Shown: positions 36,691 to 48,241, counted from the first letter of the stretch. The stretch is 64,000 nucleotides of DNA from Peromyscus leucopus (GCF_004664715.2 NC_051083.1:99849661-99913660), one strand, 5' to 3'. A program made the numbers and translations. The notes: generated by a model from the letters alone, not told the origin.

Positions 36691-38698
36691 TTCTAGTCTA
36701 GTAGCACTTTCTGAGAGTCATTGTCACTTTGTATTTACAATGGAACTTTCTAAAGATCTCAGCAACTCATCCCTGACCTTTAACCCCCATTTCTCTCTTC
36801 TGTGTGTTTATTAGAGAGCTGAGGCCACCATCTTTCTGAGGCTTTATTTTCCTCCCGGGACCTAAGTGTGCATCTTTTCCCAGGTTCTCTTGTCTTTTTT
36901 CCCCAACCTCTTCATATTTATTTATTCTCCTGGATATTTTCTTCGTAGCATATGTGTGCCCAACTATCATCTTATTGCTAAGAAAAACTCATTTGATTTC
37001 TCGTTGCTGAATGGAATCAAGAAACATCGATATCAACCATTTTGTCGATCCAGTCAACAATTCAGTGAATTTTGCGACTTATTTCTCCTTTCTGTCACTT
37101 TCTGGCTTTCTGTATAGCCCCTGACAATTACTGTCACCTATTCATGCTTCCAACAGTTCCCATAGAAACGAAAATCACTCTGCCCTTTCGTCATTTTTTT
37201 TCTAATTGTATCTCTTTGTCTGCTTAGGGACCTTTATCTATCATTTGTAATGGTTGTTGTTCTCTGCTTGTGATTCTCTTAAGCCCACTATGTTTACCTT
37301 CTATGGCTAAGCTCCTTATCATCCATACAATAGTAACCTTCCTCAAGCTACATTAGTTTATGGTAATAATTTGGCTATCTCAGAGAGTTCCTGAAAATTT
37401 CTTCTCCCCATGCTACCAGCCATAATGTACTTAATACCAGAACCTCCTTCTCCCACTTCCGCCAAGTGTACTTTCTGTTCCCCAGGCATTCCTCTTGCAA
37501 ACTCAGTCTCCTCATGACGTCTGTCTTACTGTCTTCTTTTAGATCACATTTCCTCAACATGATATGAGGAACTCTTAGCACTATACTAGCAGTCACTGTC
37601 CTATAAATACATATGTACACATATATACCTATTCACATTCACATACATATATGCCTGTGTGCTTTCTTGGTTCAAAGCTAAAAATCCTTGAGGTTACAAG
37701 TTTAGTGTGGGTTCCTTAAAGTTCCCATGCCACCAACACCAGAATTAAATTAGTCCTCACACATACAAAATGCCCGTTCTCCAAATGTTAGTAACAATTT
37801 TTCATCTGAAAATTGAAGCAGGTCTGTTTTTCTATATTCTTCTTTTGTGTTGATTTTTATTTATTTTCTTCTCTCATGTATTATAACCTGACCAAAGTTT
37901 CCCCTCCCTCCTCTCCTCCCAGTGCCCGACACACACAAACACAGAGATCCTCTTCTGCTTTGGTTCCTAATAATAGTCTTTCATCACATGCTGTTAACTA
38001 TGATGTTCAAGAGACTCACACCAGGAGGCAAGGGATTAGTCATGTCAGCTTGGTCCACCTAGATGTCCTTGAATAATAGTCTCTCTGCATTACATAATAC
38101 TTGAAAGTAGATGTATCAGAGGCATCTCCAAAGATCCACAGCAATTCTCTAGTCCATAGTTTCATATTGTTGGGGAGGCTATCCTAGGAAACGTATCCAT
38201 TTGTCCTTTTCATGCTACCATTCACCAGTCATTTATTACCTATATCTTGACAATCTCTTTATTATTCTGTTATGACTTCTTTCTCTCTAAGCAACAATGA
38301 CCTTAGTTTTAAAGGTAAAGAAAATGTTTACAACTCTAGAACTATTTGTGACTCTTGTGGCATATTTTTTTGTTGTTGTTTTCCATAGTATTGCTATGCT
38401 GCTGTACTGTATTTATTTTATAAATACTACTACTGGTGTCTACTGAAGTTTCTCAAACCAGGTTTACTAAATATGAGAACAATTTGACAATTGTTGTCTA
38501 CTCAACAATGATTATAATACACTATCACTTATAAATCCAAAAATGATTTAAAAAAATAAATGTCCCCCTTAGTATCATTGACAAATGATATTATCTGATG
38601 GTTTGAAAAGAACTGATCTGTGTTGCTTGAATTCAAGGTTTTAGGAACTAATATAAATGCATTTATACATAGACTACTCTAGATTTACTTTTTTGAAT

Positions 38699-39660
38699 AA
38701 AATAATTTAATGAGTCTTATATGAGAACAGAATAAGAGAATGCATGTAGACAAAGTTTGTAATGTAAAGCAAGTGTAAGAGTCAGTAATACTCAGGCTTA
38801 CATTTGCAGTAAAATAATTTTAATAATGAGTTTTATTAAATTAGAATGAGATAATGCATGCAAATACAGTATGAGAATCAGTAAACACTCATAGTTAATT
38901 TATTAATGATGGTCTTTAATGAGTGAGAGTAATAGTGACAGCAGTTATATTTTAAATGCTTATTGAAGATTCATTTTATTTTTAAATAACATTAATAATT
39001 AAGTTATAGTAGTAGATTGTATTTTGAATAAAATATACATTGTAGTAATGTGCAATGTTTTCAAATAACTTAAAACATATATTTCTGAATTCAATATTTC
39101 TATACTGTTAAGTTAGATTTTATATGCTTATTAAAAATTCATTTTTATCTTAAAATACTAGTAATTAATAACTGTTAAAAACTATTTTTCAAAGTTTGCA
39201 AAAATTGATAAGATAATGCATGCATAATATTTGACAATTTATTAGTTGAAATAACACCTGCAATTTATAGCTTACTCAATTATAACTTGTTTTAGCTGTT
39301 TCTAATATCCTAATATGACACAGCCTTACCAAAGTTAACTTCAGAAACATTAAATTAAATTAATTCCCTTAATAATTATTTGTGTTTTTTATTGTCTGTA
39401 TTGAATTAAATAATATATGAACTACATGGAAAATTTTTAAATAATTGAATCATATAGTAACATACAGGAAACACTAAGTAAATGTAGTTTTTGTCTTTGA
39501 AATTATTATTGATATATGATGCTAAAAGCAGTTCATTTCTACCCTTCTTACTTGATCAAATCAAGGATGTAAAAAATACCAAGGAGTACATATTTGCTAA
39601 ATTTAACTTTTCTGAAGTTAGCTTGATCAAATAATAAGTGCCTTTCTGAATTTTTATAAA
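38699..39660. repeat. AT-rich region with diverged internal repeats
   Basis: Related phrases recur. GAGAATGCATG (38736), GAGATAATGCATGCAAA (38848) and AAGATAATGCATGCATAAT (39210) form one set. TAATACTCA (38786), AAACACTCA (38883) and GAAACACTAAGTAAATG (39469) form another. A TGCTTATTGAAGATTCATTT / TGCTTATTAAAAATTCATTT pair lies at 38958 and 39125. 38699-38792 and 38809-38891 align end to end. Possibly MIR-type cores or an old tandem expansion. Confidence 0.45.
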
Positions 39661-39810
39661 AATAAGTTAACGCATTTAAGGTATATTATTGGTAGTAGTA
39701 CTGCTATTTATGCTTAATGGTATAATAACACATTCATTACCATTGCTTGAATTGAAATTGATAAGGAAGACTTTGCATATCTGCTAAATAACTTATCTAC
39801 AAACACAAAA

Positions 39811-40541
39811 CAGGTGTTCTCAAAGCTTTTGGTTTAAGGACCCTTAATACATTTTAAAACACTTAAGGACTCCCAAGTATCATGATATATTAATTAAAGG
39901 CATGTGTGCTTCCAAGTACTGGGATTAAAGGTGTGTGCTACCACTGCCTGGCCTCTATGTTTAATCTAGTGGCTTGTTCTGTTCTCTGATCTTTAGGCAA
40001 ATTTTATTAGGGTATACAATATATCACCACACTCAAGGACTTTTATTTATGTGGATTATACATTGTATCAATAGTATAAATATTAATGTTTGTGATATTG
40101 GACATTAAAAGTTTAAAAAGACCTAATGAATTATTTTCCTTTAAATAATGATAATAAACTAAGCCTGCTTAATAGTAACATGTTACAAATTTTTATGATA
40201 CTTGATACAATTTAAATTTTTTTCAGAAATAAAAACATTTTTTTGCAGGTTTGAATTTTTAAATTTCTATTTATACAAGATCTAAATCCCTAAATACAGA
40301 CATGAATTCAATGAATTATGATGTTTCAAAGACAGAAAGATGAAAAAGGAAGCTTGTAATCAGAGTCTCAATAGGTGGAGATGAGGAAATCAAAAGTTCA
40401 AGGCCAGGCTGAGTTACATGAGTTTATGTCAATGAAACTCCCAAAATATAATAAAAGTTGGAAAATGAAAACTATACCCACGAAAGAATTATAAAAGTCT
40501 CAGAGACTCTGGGTCCTTGAAGCACACTTTGAGAACTGCTG
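39811..40541 (+). mobile_element. Ancient hAT (Charlie-type) DNA transposon remnant with nested insertion
   Basis: Ends are inverted: CAGGTGTTCTCAAAGCTTTT at 39811 and CACTTTGAGAACTGCTG at 40525-40541. Internal text AAGGACCCTTAATACATTTT and GACTTTTATTTATGTGGATTAT follows a mammalian Charlie-type element. Split by an LTR fragment at 39896-40031 and by a B1-like piece near 40355-40440. Confidence 0.75.
39896..40031 (-). mobile_element. LTR fragment with captured B1 piece, nested in hAT element
   Basis: Antisense B1 text GTACTGGGATTAAAGGTGTG continues into TTTAGGCAAATTTTATTAGGG and ends ATATCACCACA. The same B1-to-LTR join is seen in the LTR at 51774-52176, so this is a fragment of that family. 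Confidence 0.6.
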
Positions 40542-40934
40542 ATACTATTTTTTAAGTTATTAAAATATTAAATAAAATAGTCTGTGCGTGATATATTGTT
40601 ATTAATGCTGTTACTATGATTGTTATCATTATTGATAATATACATATGGTGTTTTTAAAAGTGAAAGTCCTCTTGTTTGTTGACTGAATTCATGGCTTCC
40701 AGAAACAAAATTTATGATTGTACAGATTTAGTAAAGAGGTTAAACTACTTGACCAAATTATATCTATTGTAGAGGGTTTTAAGGAAATTAAGATAAAACA
40801 TTTTTCATCTCTGTTATCCATAATACACACGGCTCAGCATGTGACACAGAGAATGGATGAAATAAAAGATAGCTATCAGATTTACACTTTCCTCAATGTA
40901 CATAAAACTATACAAAAGAATTGGCCTCACAGGG

Positions 40935-41083
40935 ACTGGTGAGATGACTCAGGAAGTAAACACCCCTTTCTCTAAGCCTGATGACCCATGTTCAGTTCTG
41001 AAAGGTAAAACCAACTCGTGAAAATTGCTGTCTTAACTCTGTAGGCATTCTATAGCATGCTCACATGCATGTATATGTGCGTA

Positions 41084-41135
<52 letters not shown>
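40935..41135 (+). mobile_element. B2/B3-type SINE ending in (CA)n
   Basis: GGACTGGTGAGATGACTCAG start and GATGACCCATGTTCAGTTCTG block, ending in a (CA)n run of about 25 units at 41086-41135. Confidence 0.7.
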
Positions 41136-41137
<2 letters not shown>

Positions 41138-42344
41138 GGGAGAGGGGAACAATTAGCCTCCTATACTCAAATACGTAATAGTGATTCTTCCCCCGCCCCT
41201 TATTGTCTCTTGACAACAAGGCTTTCCTTAGATTCCTTAGGAAGACAAAAAAAAAAAAAATCTATTACCAGATGTAAATTCACAGTACTACAGAGCTGGG
41301 CTCTGAATGACATCAATGTACACCAGTCTTAAAGCCTTCCCTAGGGACTTCGATGTCTCTCAGAAGGTCTCAAAAATTACAGGAGTGGAAAGTTGGACCT
41401 TCATATCCAGGTACACCTACCTTTGAACCCATGCCTATAGAAGGATGACAAACTTCTTAGAGGAGTCTCATTTCCAGTCTTGGGATCTCATTCCCGAAGT
41501 TCTGGGGAGCAGAGGAGGCAGGGACTGGAGATGGACTGCTTTACTTGCACCCTCTGATGCTCTTGGTAAAGGGTCCTGGGAAGATGTACCAATTTTCTTC
41601 CAGATTTTTCTCATGAAATGGCTGTCTTCCCTGGGACCATAGCAAAGTTCTGAGTGATTCTACTCAACTCCAAATTTTTTGCTTTAAAAAGCATAGTTGA
41701 AAGGTGTCTCCAAATTTCTATGCCCTCCTCTACTTCCATACTTACATATCTAGGTCTCAAGCTCTAGGGACGCCTCACACATACCAGAAATTCAATGTGT
41801 GGAGAAAATACTTAACAATCATTTTCCAAACACTCCCCTTCTTATCTTCCCAGAGATTAAATACCAATAAATATTATCTATTTTTTTCCTTTTTGATCTT
41901 CCAGTCTAGTACATTGCGGTTGACAAGGACTACTTACATCAACTAGTATGGCCTTAAGATATTAAGTTCCTCATAGTTCCTTATGTGGTGACTGCTTAGC
42001 TACTGTCTTTGAGGGTATACTTCGACTTCCATTTCAAAATGTGGACATCTAGGAGCTCAAAGTTCCACTAGCCTATGACAGAATCTCACAGACACATTTG
42101 AGTTTGCCAAGGCTTTAACTTCTTGAGGATGCAGGAAGGACCGATGAATATTGCACCTATGTGTTGAGGGGACAAAACCTTTATGGTCTACCATAGTGAG
42201 TTCTGAAAGTTCCCAGAAGTTTTCAGCATAAGATCACTGTCTGTTCCCTTCCTTTCTGCTGATATTTCCTGTTGGGAATCCAGTTTATTTTCCTGGCTAA
42301 TTGTCAATATCCTGAATAAAAAAAAAAAATCTGCCTCTCTGTCT

Positions 42345-42555
42345 GTCTGTTTCTCTCTCTCTCTCTCTCTCTGTGTCTGTCTCTCTATTGCCCTCTCCAC
42401 CCTATCTCTTTTCCTTCCTCCTTTCCTTACTCCTTCCCACCCACAATCCCCTTTCCTTTCTTCCCTCATCCCTTCCTGTAGCCCCCTGTAATACCTTGAA
42501 GATATATCCTCAGCCTCATACTGTTTCTTGACCTTGAAACCATGTTGCTGATGCT

Positions 42556-42594
<39 letters not shown>
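42345..42594. repeat. (CT)n / pyrimidine-rich region and (CA)n microsatellite
   Basis: CTGTCTGT and (CT)n at 42331-42386, a C/T-rich stretch to about 42470, then (CA)n of about 18 units at 42558-42594. Located 0.5 kb before the last HTR2C exon. Confidence 0.9.
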
Positions 42595-42596
<2 letters not shown>

Positions 42597-42794
42597 CCTT
42601 GCCAAAAAGAAAATCAGTTGCTTCTGCTCACAGGTTAATTTTTGCATAATGGTGAAAGACAATCCAGTCAACCCCCCAGGCTATTGTAGACGGTGTACAT
42701 ATCATTGTTGTTGCACTTGAGTAACAGTATACTAAAAAATAAATGACTGAACTTAATGATATTACACAGGACAAATGTGAAGCTACTTCTTGGT

Positions 42795-42890
42795 TTAACA
42801 AATATTTATTGAGCACTTTCCACAAGCCAGGACAGTTCTAGGGCCTCCAAATAGAACAAAATGGACTCAGTCCACTCCTAGACATAAACG
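42795..42890 (+). repeat. Ancient MIR-like SINE fragment
   Basis: AACAAATATTTATTGAGCAC, AGCCAGGACAGTTCTAGGGC and AACAAAATGGACTCAGTCC match the plan of a mammal-wide ancient SINE, here strongly diverged. Confidence 0.5.
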
Positions 42891-43132
42891 TATCTCCAAT
42901 CGCTTGTCTCAAATGTGGAGATTCTATTCTGTTACAGCAATTCACAGAAAGCCATCATTATAAATTGCACCAATATGTTCTATGAGCTGCCTGGCATGCC
43001 ATGAATAGCTTTCAACAAACAGCAAATCTAAATGCCTTTTGGTAAAATGCTGATGAATTGACTGTGCTACTGTGCAAACCTGCTCAATCATTGCATATGC
43101 TATAACGACTTCCCACCTTTTTGTTCCCCTAG

Positions 43133-43965
43133 GTGTTTCAGTTCCTATCCCTGTGATTGGACTGAGGGACGAAAGCAAAGTGTTCGTGAATAACACCACG
43201 TGCGTGCTCAACGACCCGAACTTCGTTCTCATCGGGTCCTTCGTGGCATTCTTCATCCCGTTGACGATTATGGTGATCACCTACTTCTTAACGATCTACG
43301 TCCTACGCCGTCAAACTCTGATGTTACTTCGAGGCCACACCGAGGAGGACATGCCTGAAATCAGCCTGAACTTTCTGAAGTGCTGCTGTAAGAAGAATGC
43401 TGGCGATGAAGAGAACTCTGTGAACCCCAATCCAGATCAGAAGCCGCCACCTCGGAAGAAGAAAGGAAAGCGTCCTAGAGGCACCATGCAAGCTATCAAC
43501 AATGAAAAGAAAGCTTCCAAAGTCCTTGGCATTGTATTCTTTGTCTTTCTGGTCATGTGGTGCCCGTTCTTCATCACTAACATCCTGTCTGTTCTTTGTG
43601 GGAAGGCCTGTAACCAAAAGCTGATGGAGAAGCTTCTCAATGTGTTTGTGTGGATTGGCTATGTGTGTTCGGGCATCAATCCTCTGGTGTACACTCTCTT
43701 TAACAAAGTGTACCGAAGGGCTTTCTCTAAATATTTGCGCTGTGATTATAAGCCAGACAAAAAACCTCCTGTTAGACAGATTCCTAGGGTGGCTGCCACT
43801 GCTTTGTCTGGGAGGGAGCTCAATGTTAACATTTATCGGCATACCAATGAACGTGTGGCTAGGAAAGCTAATGACACTGAGCCTGGCATAGAGATGCAGG
43901 TAGAGAATTTAGAGCTGCCAGTCAATCCCTCCAGTGTGGTCAGTGAGAGGATTAGCAGTGTGTAA
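43133..43965 (+). CDS. HTR2C: 5-HT2C serotonin receptor, last coding exon (TM4 end to C-terminus)
   Basis: Terminal coding exon of the serotonin 2C receptor. It follows a pyrimidine tract and AG at 43131-43132; its first two bases complete the Gly codon left open by exon 5, giving ISIG-VSVPIPVIGL across the junction. In order it encodes the end of TM4, loop ECL2 with the disulphide cysteine and a possible N-glycosylation site (NNTT), TM5 (NFVLIGSFVAFFIPLTIMVI), and a long basic intracellular loop 3. TM6 follows with the WCPFF toggle motif, then TM7 with NPLVY, then the cytoplasmic tail. The tail ends SERISSV, so the last three residues SSV form a class I PDZ ligand, known in this receptor to bind MUPP1 and PSD-95. 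The stop is TAA at 43963-43965. The reading frame is intact, so the gene looks functional. Loop 3 is the most divergent part compared with mouse and human from memory. Confidence 0.98.
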
Positions 43966-46107
43966 GCAAGAGCAGCACAGCCTTCCTCCAGGAAAGCTCT
44001 TGTAGGAAAGTTTTCCCCCTTGATTTTCCTAAGGATCATAACTAATGTAAATACTGCTGTGTGACAAAACAGTGTTTTGATAAACAGCTTTGCAAACCTG
44101 TACTTTACAATCATGCGTTAACAGTGAGATTTGGAGTTCTATATTTACTGTTTATGATAGATGGAGACTAAGTTATTTTGATTCCTCGGTGAATAATAGT
44201 GTTTGTGTTTCTCTCTCCCATCCTTCCTTATTCTCTTCCTTCCTTGCTCCTTCTTTGCTTTCTTCTTTCCTATCTCTGATTCTTTTGTGAATGTGGAAAT
44301 ATTGATGTTCATCTCAGGTGGCATTTGCAGGAGACCAGAATGATGCACATGACTGTGGTGATATCTCAAACCACACCTAAATTGACAGATTCAGTGGCAT
44401 CTTTTCCAGGTTAACAGTAAATATGTGCTTGAAATTCTCACTCTGCTCATCTACACACATAAACACAGTAACATAGGTTCTGCCCATTGTGAATAATATC
44501 CATCAGTGAGTCAGAGACAGAACTTTCTTGTTACACATCGGGGTACAATTTGACATTGTCAGGATATTGTGTCAGTTTTTTGCTGCAATGTCTGTCCCCA
44601 AACATAGTGATGTTTTAACATAGCAGCTGGTTAACCAGGACTACAGAAGTGGAAGGATGCTAAAGAGATATACACACTAAACAGCTTTTTCACTTCTTAA
44701 GGACAATGTTCAAATTCTGATTATTATGATAAGCAAACTGGAATTAGTGTTTTCATTCTGGTCCTTAGTAAATACCTAATTTCACAACTAAACTGGGAAA
44801 TGAGATCCCAGAGTTAATTCCCAATCCAGGATTCAACATCAATTGGATTTTGATCTCAGAATTCTGGAAATTAGTGTGCTACACACAAAGTGAAATTTGC
44901 ATTTTGAGCCTTACCAAAATATTTTCTTAATTATGGTACCTCTATCTATAGGACCCAATCTGGCAGTCCATTTTTAAGTAAAACTAGTATGAGAAGGGTA
45001 AATAACCATGACCTTGGAAGTTTTACTTGATTAAGGACTTCTGAATTAGGCCCTTAGAATGTGAAAAAATTAATTGCAAAAGACGCTTTTATTGAACTCT
45101 GGGAAGAAAAGAAATACAGAGTTTCCATTTGGATTTTAAACAAAAGTTATCTCCTTTTCAGATCCTTCCAAACTCTCTAGTGCAGGAAAAGGCTGCAGCT
45201 AATTTGTGAATGTGGCAAGCTCTCCATTGTACTGCAATTATGTCCTCAAACTTTAAATCCTTGTTCAAATATAGTGTTGTGTTCCAATAAGTGTTGGACA
45301 TTGTTTCATTCGTGGGCCTGCTGCTCTCTAAGAATTAAGTACCATTTTAATGAAACTGAAAACCACGAGAAGTTTTCAAACCTTGCTTGTCAGATCATTA
45401 AGTCTATGCTGTGTGCCGAGTATGCACATTCCCAGTAACTGTGTTTCCATGTGTGTCCATTTCACACAACTGTGGATAAATTTATGAAGAATTCATGATG
45501 CTATATCTTATGCCTGACAGTTACATGTACACCTTGGAGTGTGCCTCTTAGGATTTTGAAATTGCTGAAGGCAGAATCTGAACTTCAAAAACACACAGCA
45601 TAGATTAAATTCAACAGTTTGCCACAGGGGCAGTGGGAGAGCGGCTGTATATGAGGAAACTCAAACAGTCCCTATTTGATTTACAACACTGCCAAATGTC
45701 AGTCAATTGCTTGAGCATGCCCAAACGTGACACAAAAGTCAAGTTTATCTGCCTGTTAGGTCAGTTGAACTGCATGTTAAAAAAAAAAAAAATTACCTGA
45801 AATTGAATGAGATGATCTACTACTTATTGAAATGAAAAAAAAAAAATGTCTGAAGAAACACAGCATGCATTGAGCATGAGTTCTGCACATACAGATGGTG
45901 CTGTGCATGTATGCCATGTATGTTGCATGAATCCACTGACCTGTATCAATGTAAGGCAGAGGAGCTGGTACAGAAAGCGCTGGAAAAAACTCCTTCAGCA
46001 ATCCATAAAAGACATTCAGATCTGAAGTATTGTATTAGAGAAAATTGGAAACATCTGATTTCTTTCTTAACTATCAGGGCAAGCTCATAGCACATGTTTT
46101 ACAGAGA

Positions 46108-46113
46108 AATAAA
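46108..46113 (+). terminator. HTR2C: Possible upstream HTR2C poly(A) signal AATAAA
   Basis: Canonical AATAAA inside the 3'UTR; a second canonical copy is at 46303-46308. Either could give a shorter 3'UTR. Usage cannot be judged from sequence. Confidence 0.35.
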
Positions 46114-46585
46114 GTCTAATCCATGGAGTTCCAAAAGCACTAGCAATAAGTTGAGGGATAATAGGTTATAGCACATTTGTTAATAATTCTTATGTCATCA
46201 AGTAGTAGTACTTAATAGTACCCAACACAGCAATTATTCTCAACTTGTGTGCTATTCATAAGTTCTGTGCGGTTTGGTATGAAACTTATATATTCATTTG
46301 GAAATAAATCCTACAGTTCAATGTTAAATCTACAAACTTTTATAAATGTTTTAAAACAGTCCATGTGACAAATGTAAACGTGGTGAATTTACTGTCAAAT
46401 CATTTTGATGTACTATTATATATGTATACTGTTTAAGACACGTGCAACAGACTGCCTTATATTATTTCCTGTAATTTTTCTCCTTTGTCAAATGGTAATT
46501 TTTGTGAATGGTTGCAAAGTGTTGTCTTATTCTTGATTCCTGTATGTTACCTTCTCCTGAGTTTTGTGAGACCCTCTCTTAATTT

Positions 46586-46600
46586 ATTAAATTTATTAAA
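46586..46600 (+). terminator. HTR2C: Probable HTR2C polyadenylation signal (tandem ATTAAA)
   Basis: Two overlapping-spaced ATTAAA hexamers at 46586-46591 and 46595-46600 are followed within 20-25 nt by a GT-rich stretch (TGTGGCCTAGTATGTCATGTG). That is the expected arrangement of signal and downstream element. It is the last candidate before the repeat-rich flank. Confidence 0.6.
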
Positions 46601-46639
46601 TGTGGCCTAGTATGTCATGTGTCCCCCCCCTGTACATCG

Positions 46640-46795
46640 TTTTAATACAAAAATCTACCCTATGAATTGAAAAAGTGAGGTGGGTAGGGAGGAGGGAAGA
46701 TCTGGAAGACCTCGGGGAAAGGGAAGAATGTGATCACAATATATTTAAATTTAAAAAATGTTTTAAATTCTAAAAATACAATTAAAAAGTAAATT
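46640..46795 (+). mobile_element. Possible L1 3' tail fragment
   Basis: GGGTAGGGAGGAGGGAAGATCTGG, GGGGAAAGGGAAGAATGTGATC and an A-rich tail resemble the final bases of rodent L1. It marks the likely end of unique HTR2C sequence. Confidence 0.55.
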
Positions 46796-47079
46796 GATCC
46801 TTTTAAGCTTATAAAGTCAAACACCCTCAGAAAATATCCCTTTCTATGACTGACTGTGCCTGTGTACAAAGGACAGGAGAAGAACAGCAGCTAAGAGGAG
46901 GAGCTGACAAAAGCAACATCAATAGGAACAATACATTCCTTGTAAGAGTGTATTGACATTGACAAATTATGTCGTCTTCCTTTCCTGGAAAGGAGAAGGG
47001 GCTTGCCTTCACTCTGAAAGGATGATAAACAGCACTGGTGGCGGCACTGATTACCACGTGGAAAGGTCACAGTCATGAC

Positions 47080-47333
47080 AGAACCTAGTATCAGTATTCA
47101 GAGCTTTATTAGGAGGGAAAGTGGGGGGAGAGAGGAGCCAGGCCTGGAGAGAAAGATGGTGGTGGGGGGAGCAGAGCAGAGAGCAGAGAGAGGGAGGGTG
47201 GGATCTGCATCCAGCTTTTAAGGCTCAGATTGTGTGACCACATGGTCTGTACATAGTCGCCAGTACCCCCTGATGATGTAAGACACAAGACCCCGAGCTG
47301 TGCATGTGCAGGAGTGAGGGCAGGATCCTAACA
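47080..47333 (-). mobile_element. Solo LTR, IAP-like
   Basis: Minus strand starts TGTTAGGATCCTGCCCTCAC and has GCACATGCACAGCTC, a CTTAAAAGCTGG TATA-like box, a CTCTCTGCTCTCTGCTC pyrimidine stretch and CTAATAAAGCTCTG. This is the order of a class II (IAP-type) LTR. TCATGAC occurs on both sides (47072-47078 and 47336-47342) and may be the target duplication. Confidence 0.7.
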
Positions 47334-47396
47334 CTCATGACTGTCATCTTTTCACCAGACACAATGCTCCCCTAGGACAGGCAGGACCATCTATCT

Positions 47397-47548
47397 TTTT
47401 GTTTGCTTGTTTTGTTTTCTTCAAAACAGTGTAGCCCTGGCTTTTCTGCAGCTTGCTCTATAGACCAGGCTGGCCTCAAACTCAGAGATTTGACTGCTTC
47501 TGCCTCCCAAGTGCTGGGATTAAAGGCGTGTACCACCACTCCTCAGCA
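47397..47548 (-). mobile_element. B1 SINE, antisense
   Basis: GACCAGGCTGGCCTCAAACTC and AAGTGCTGGGATTAAAGGCG are intact antisense B1 blocks. Confidence 0.9.
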
Positions 47549-48034
47549 TATATAATCTATTTTATTGAGGGTTTTATCTTCAACTTTGAGAAGCTATTAT
47601 ACTTTCAACAGCTACACAACACACACTAACAAATCAGTTGCTAAATTGTCTCTCTCCATGGCTAAATGAGTTGTAAGAACTCATCATTCTTCATTATGCC
47701 ATCATGAAGTATGGCACCGTCACTTTAACTTTGCCTCTCAACTCAGATAGCTTAGGCAGACATCTCTAAAATTATCAGAGCCAACATAAAATGAAATTCT
47801 GTTTCTTATATCTGGAGCAAGGACTGACAAAATACATTTGTCTTTTCTTTCAACATATATAATTTATAGATGGTGGGAGAGCCAAAAGGATGCTGGTCTG
47901 AGTTCAGTTCTTGGAGAAGGATGCATTGGTGCTTCATTCCTTTGTAAACATGAATGGTTTGGTTCAACAGAAATTGAACAGCCACTGAATCAGCAGAGAT
48001 ACTGCAATGCATAGACTGAATTAATTACTTAATT

Positions 48035-48165
48035 CAAGGTCTTGCTAAGCTGCTCAGGTTGGCCTAGGACTTGCTATATAGCCCAAGCTTGCCTTAAATT
48101 CACAATCCTCCTCCTCTGTCTCCTGAGTGCTACAGTTACAAATGTGTACCACCTTGCCAGGCATC
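48035..48165 (-). mobile_element. Old B1-like SINE, antisense
   Basis: CAGGTTGGCCTAGGACTTGC, TGTCTCCTGAGTGCTACAG and ACCACCTTGCCAGGC keep antisense B1 landmarks. Confidence 0.75.
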
Positions 48166-48241
48166 TGAATTGCCTTGAAATACTAAAGTTAGGGGTTGCT
48201 TGTGCCTAACACAGAAAACAATACAGAAAGGCTAAATTTAT

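Larger units (their letters stand above)
17442..43132 (+). other. HTR2C: HTR2C intron 5 (25.7 kb)
   Basis: The intron is bounded by GTAAAT at 17442 and a CTTTTTGTTCCCCTAG acceptor ending at 43132; the phase matches on both sides. The first 60 bases carry the intronic arm of the editing hairpin. Recognised repeats are listed separately. AT-rich stretches where I see nothing assignable are 17500-20379, 26215-27308, 27407-28216, 28576-32064, 34181-35459, 36691-38698, 41137-42344 and 42891-43115. Some of 28900-30100 may be very old antisense L1/HAL1 but I cannot support bounds. Confidence 0.95.
43966..46615 (+). other. HTR2C: HTR2C 3' untranslated region
   Basis: About 2.65 kb follows the stop codon without recognisable SINE or LINE insertions, in contrast with the flanks, which is what a constrained 3'UTR would look like. 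It is AT-rich, with A-runs near 45780 and 45838. Three groups of poly(A) signals occur near its end (46108, 46303, 46586-46600). An L1-like tail begins just beyond, near 46640, so the transcript probably ends before it. The exact cleavage site is inferred. Confidence 0.75.

Noticed and set aside
42188..42592. 134-codon Arg/Glu-rich minus-strand frame
   Set aside because: It is produced by (CT)n and (CA)n repeats, which rarely hold stops.
43324..43842. 172-codon minus-strand frame opposite the last HTR2C exon
   Set aside because: Antisense shadow of a real coding exon; no start context or domain.
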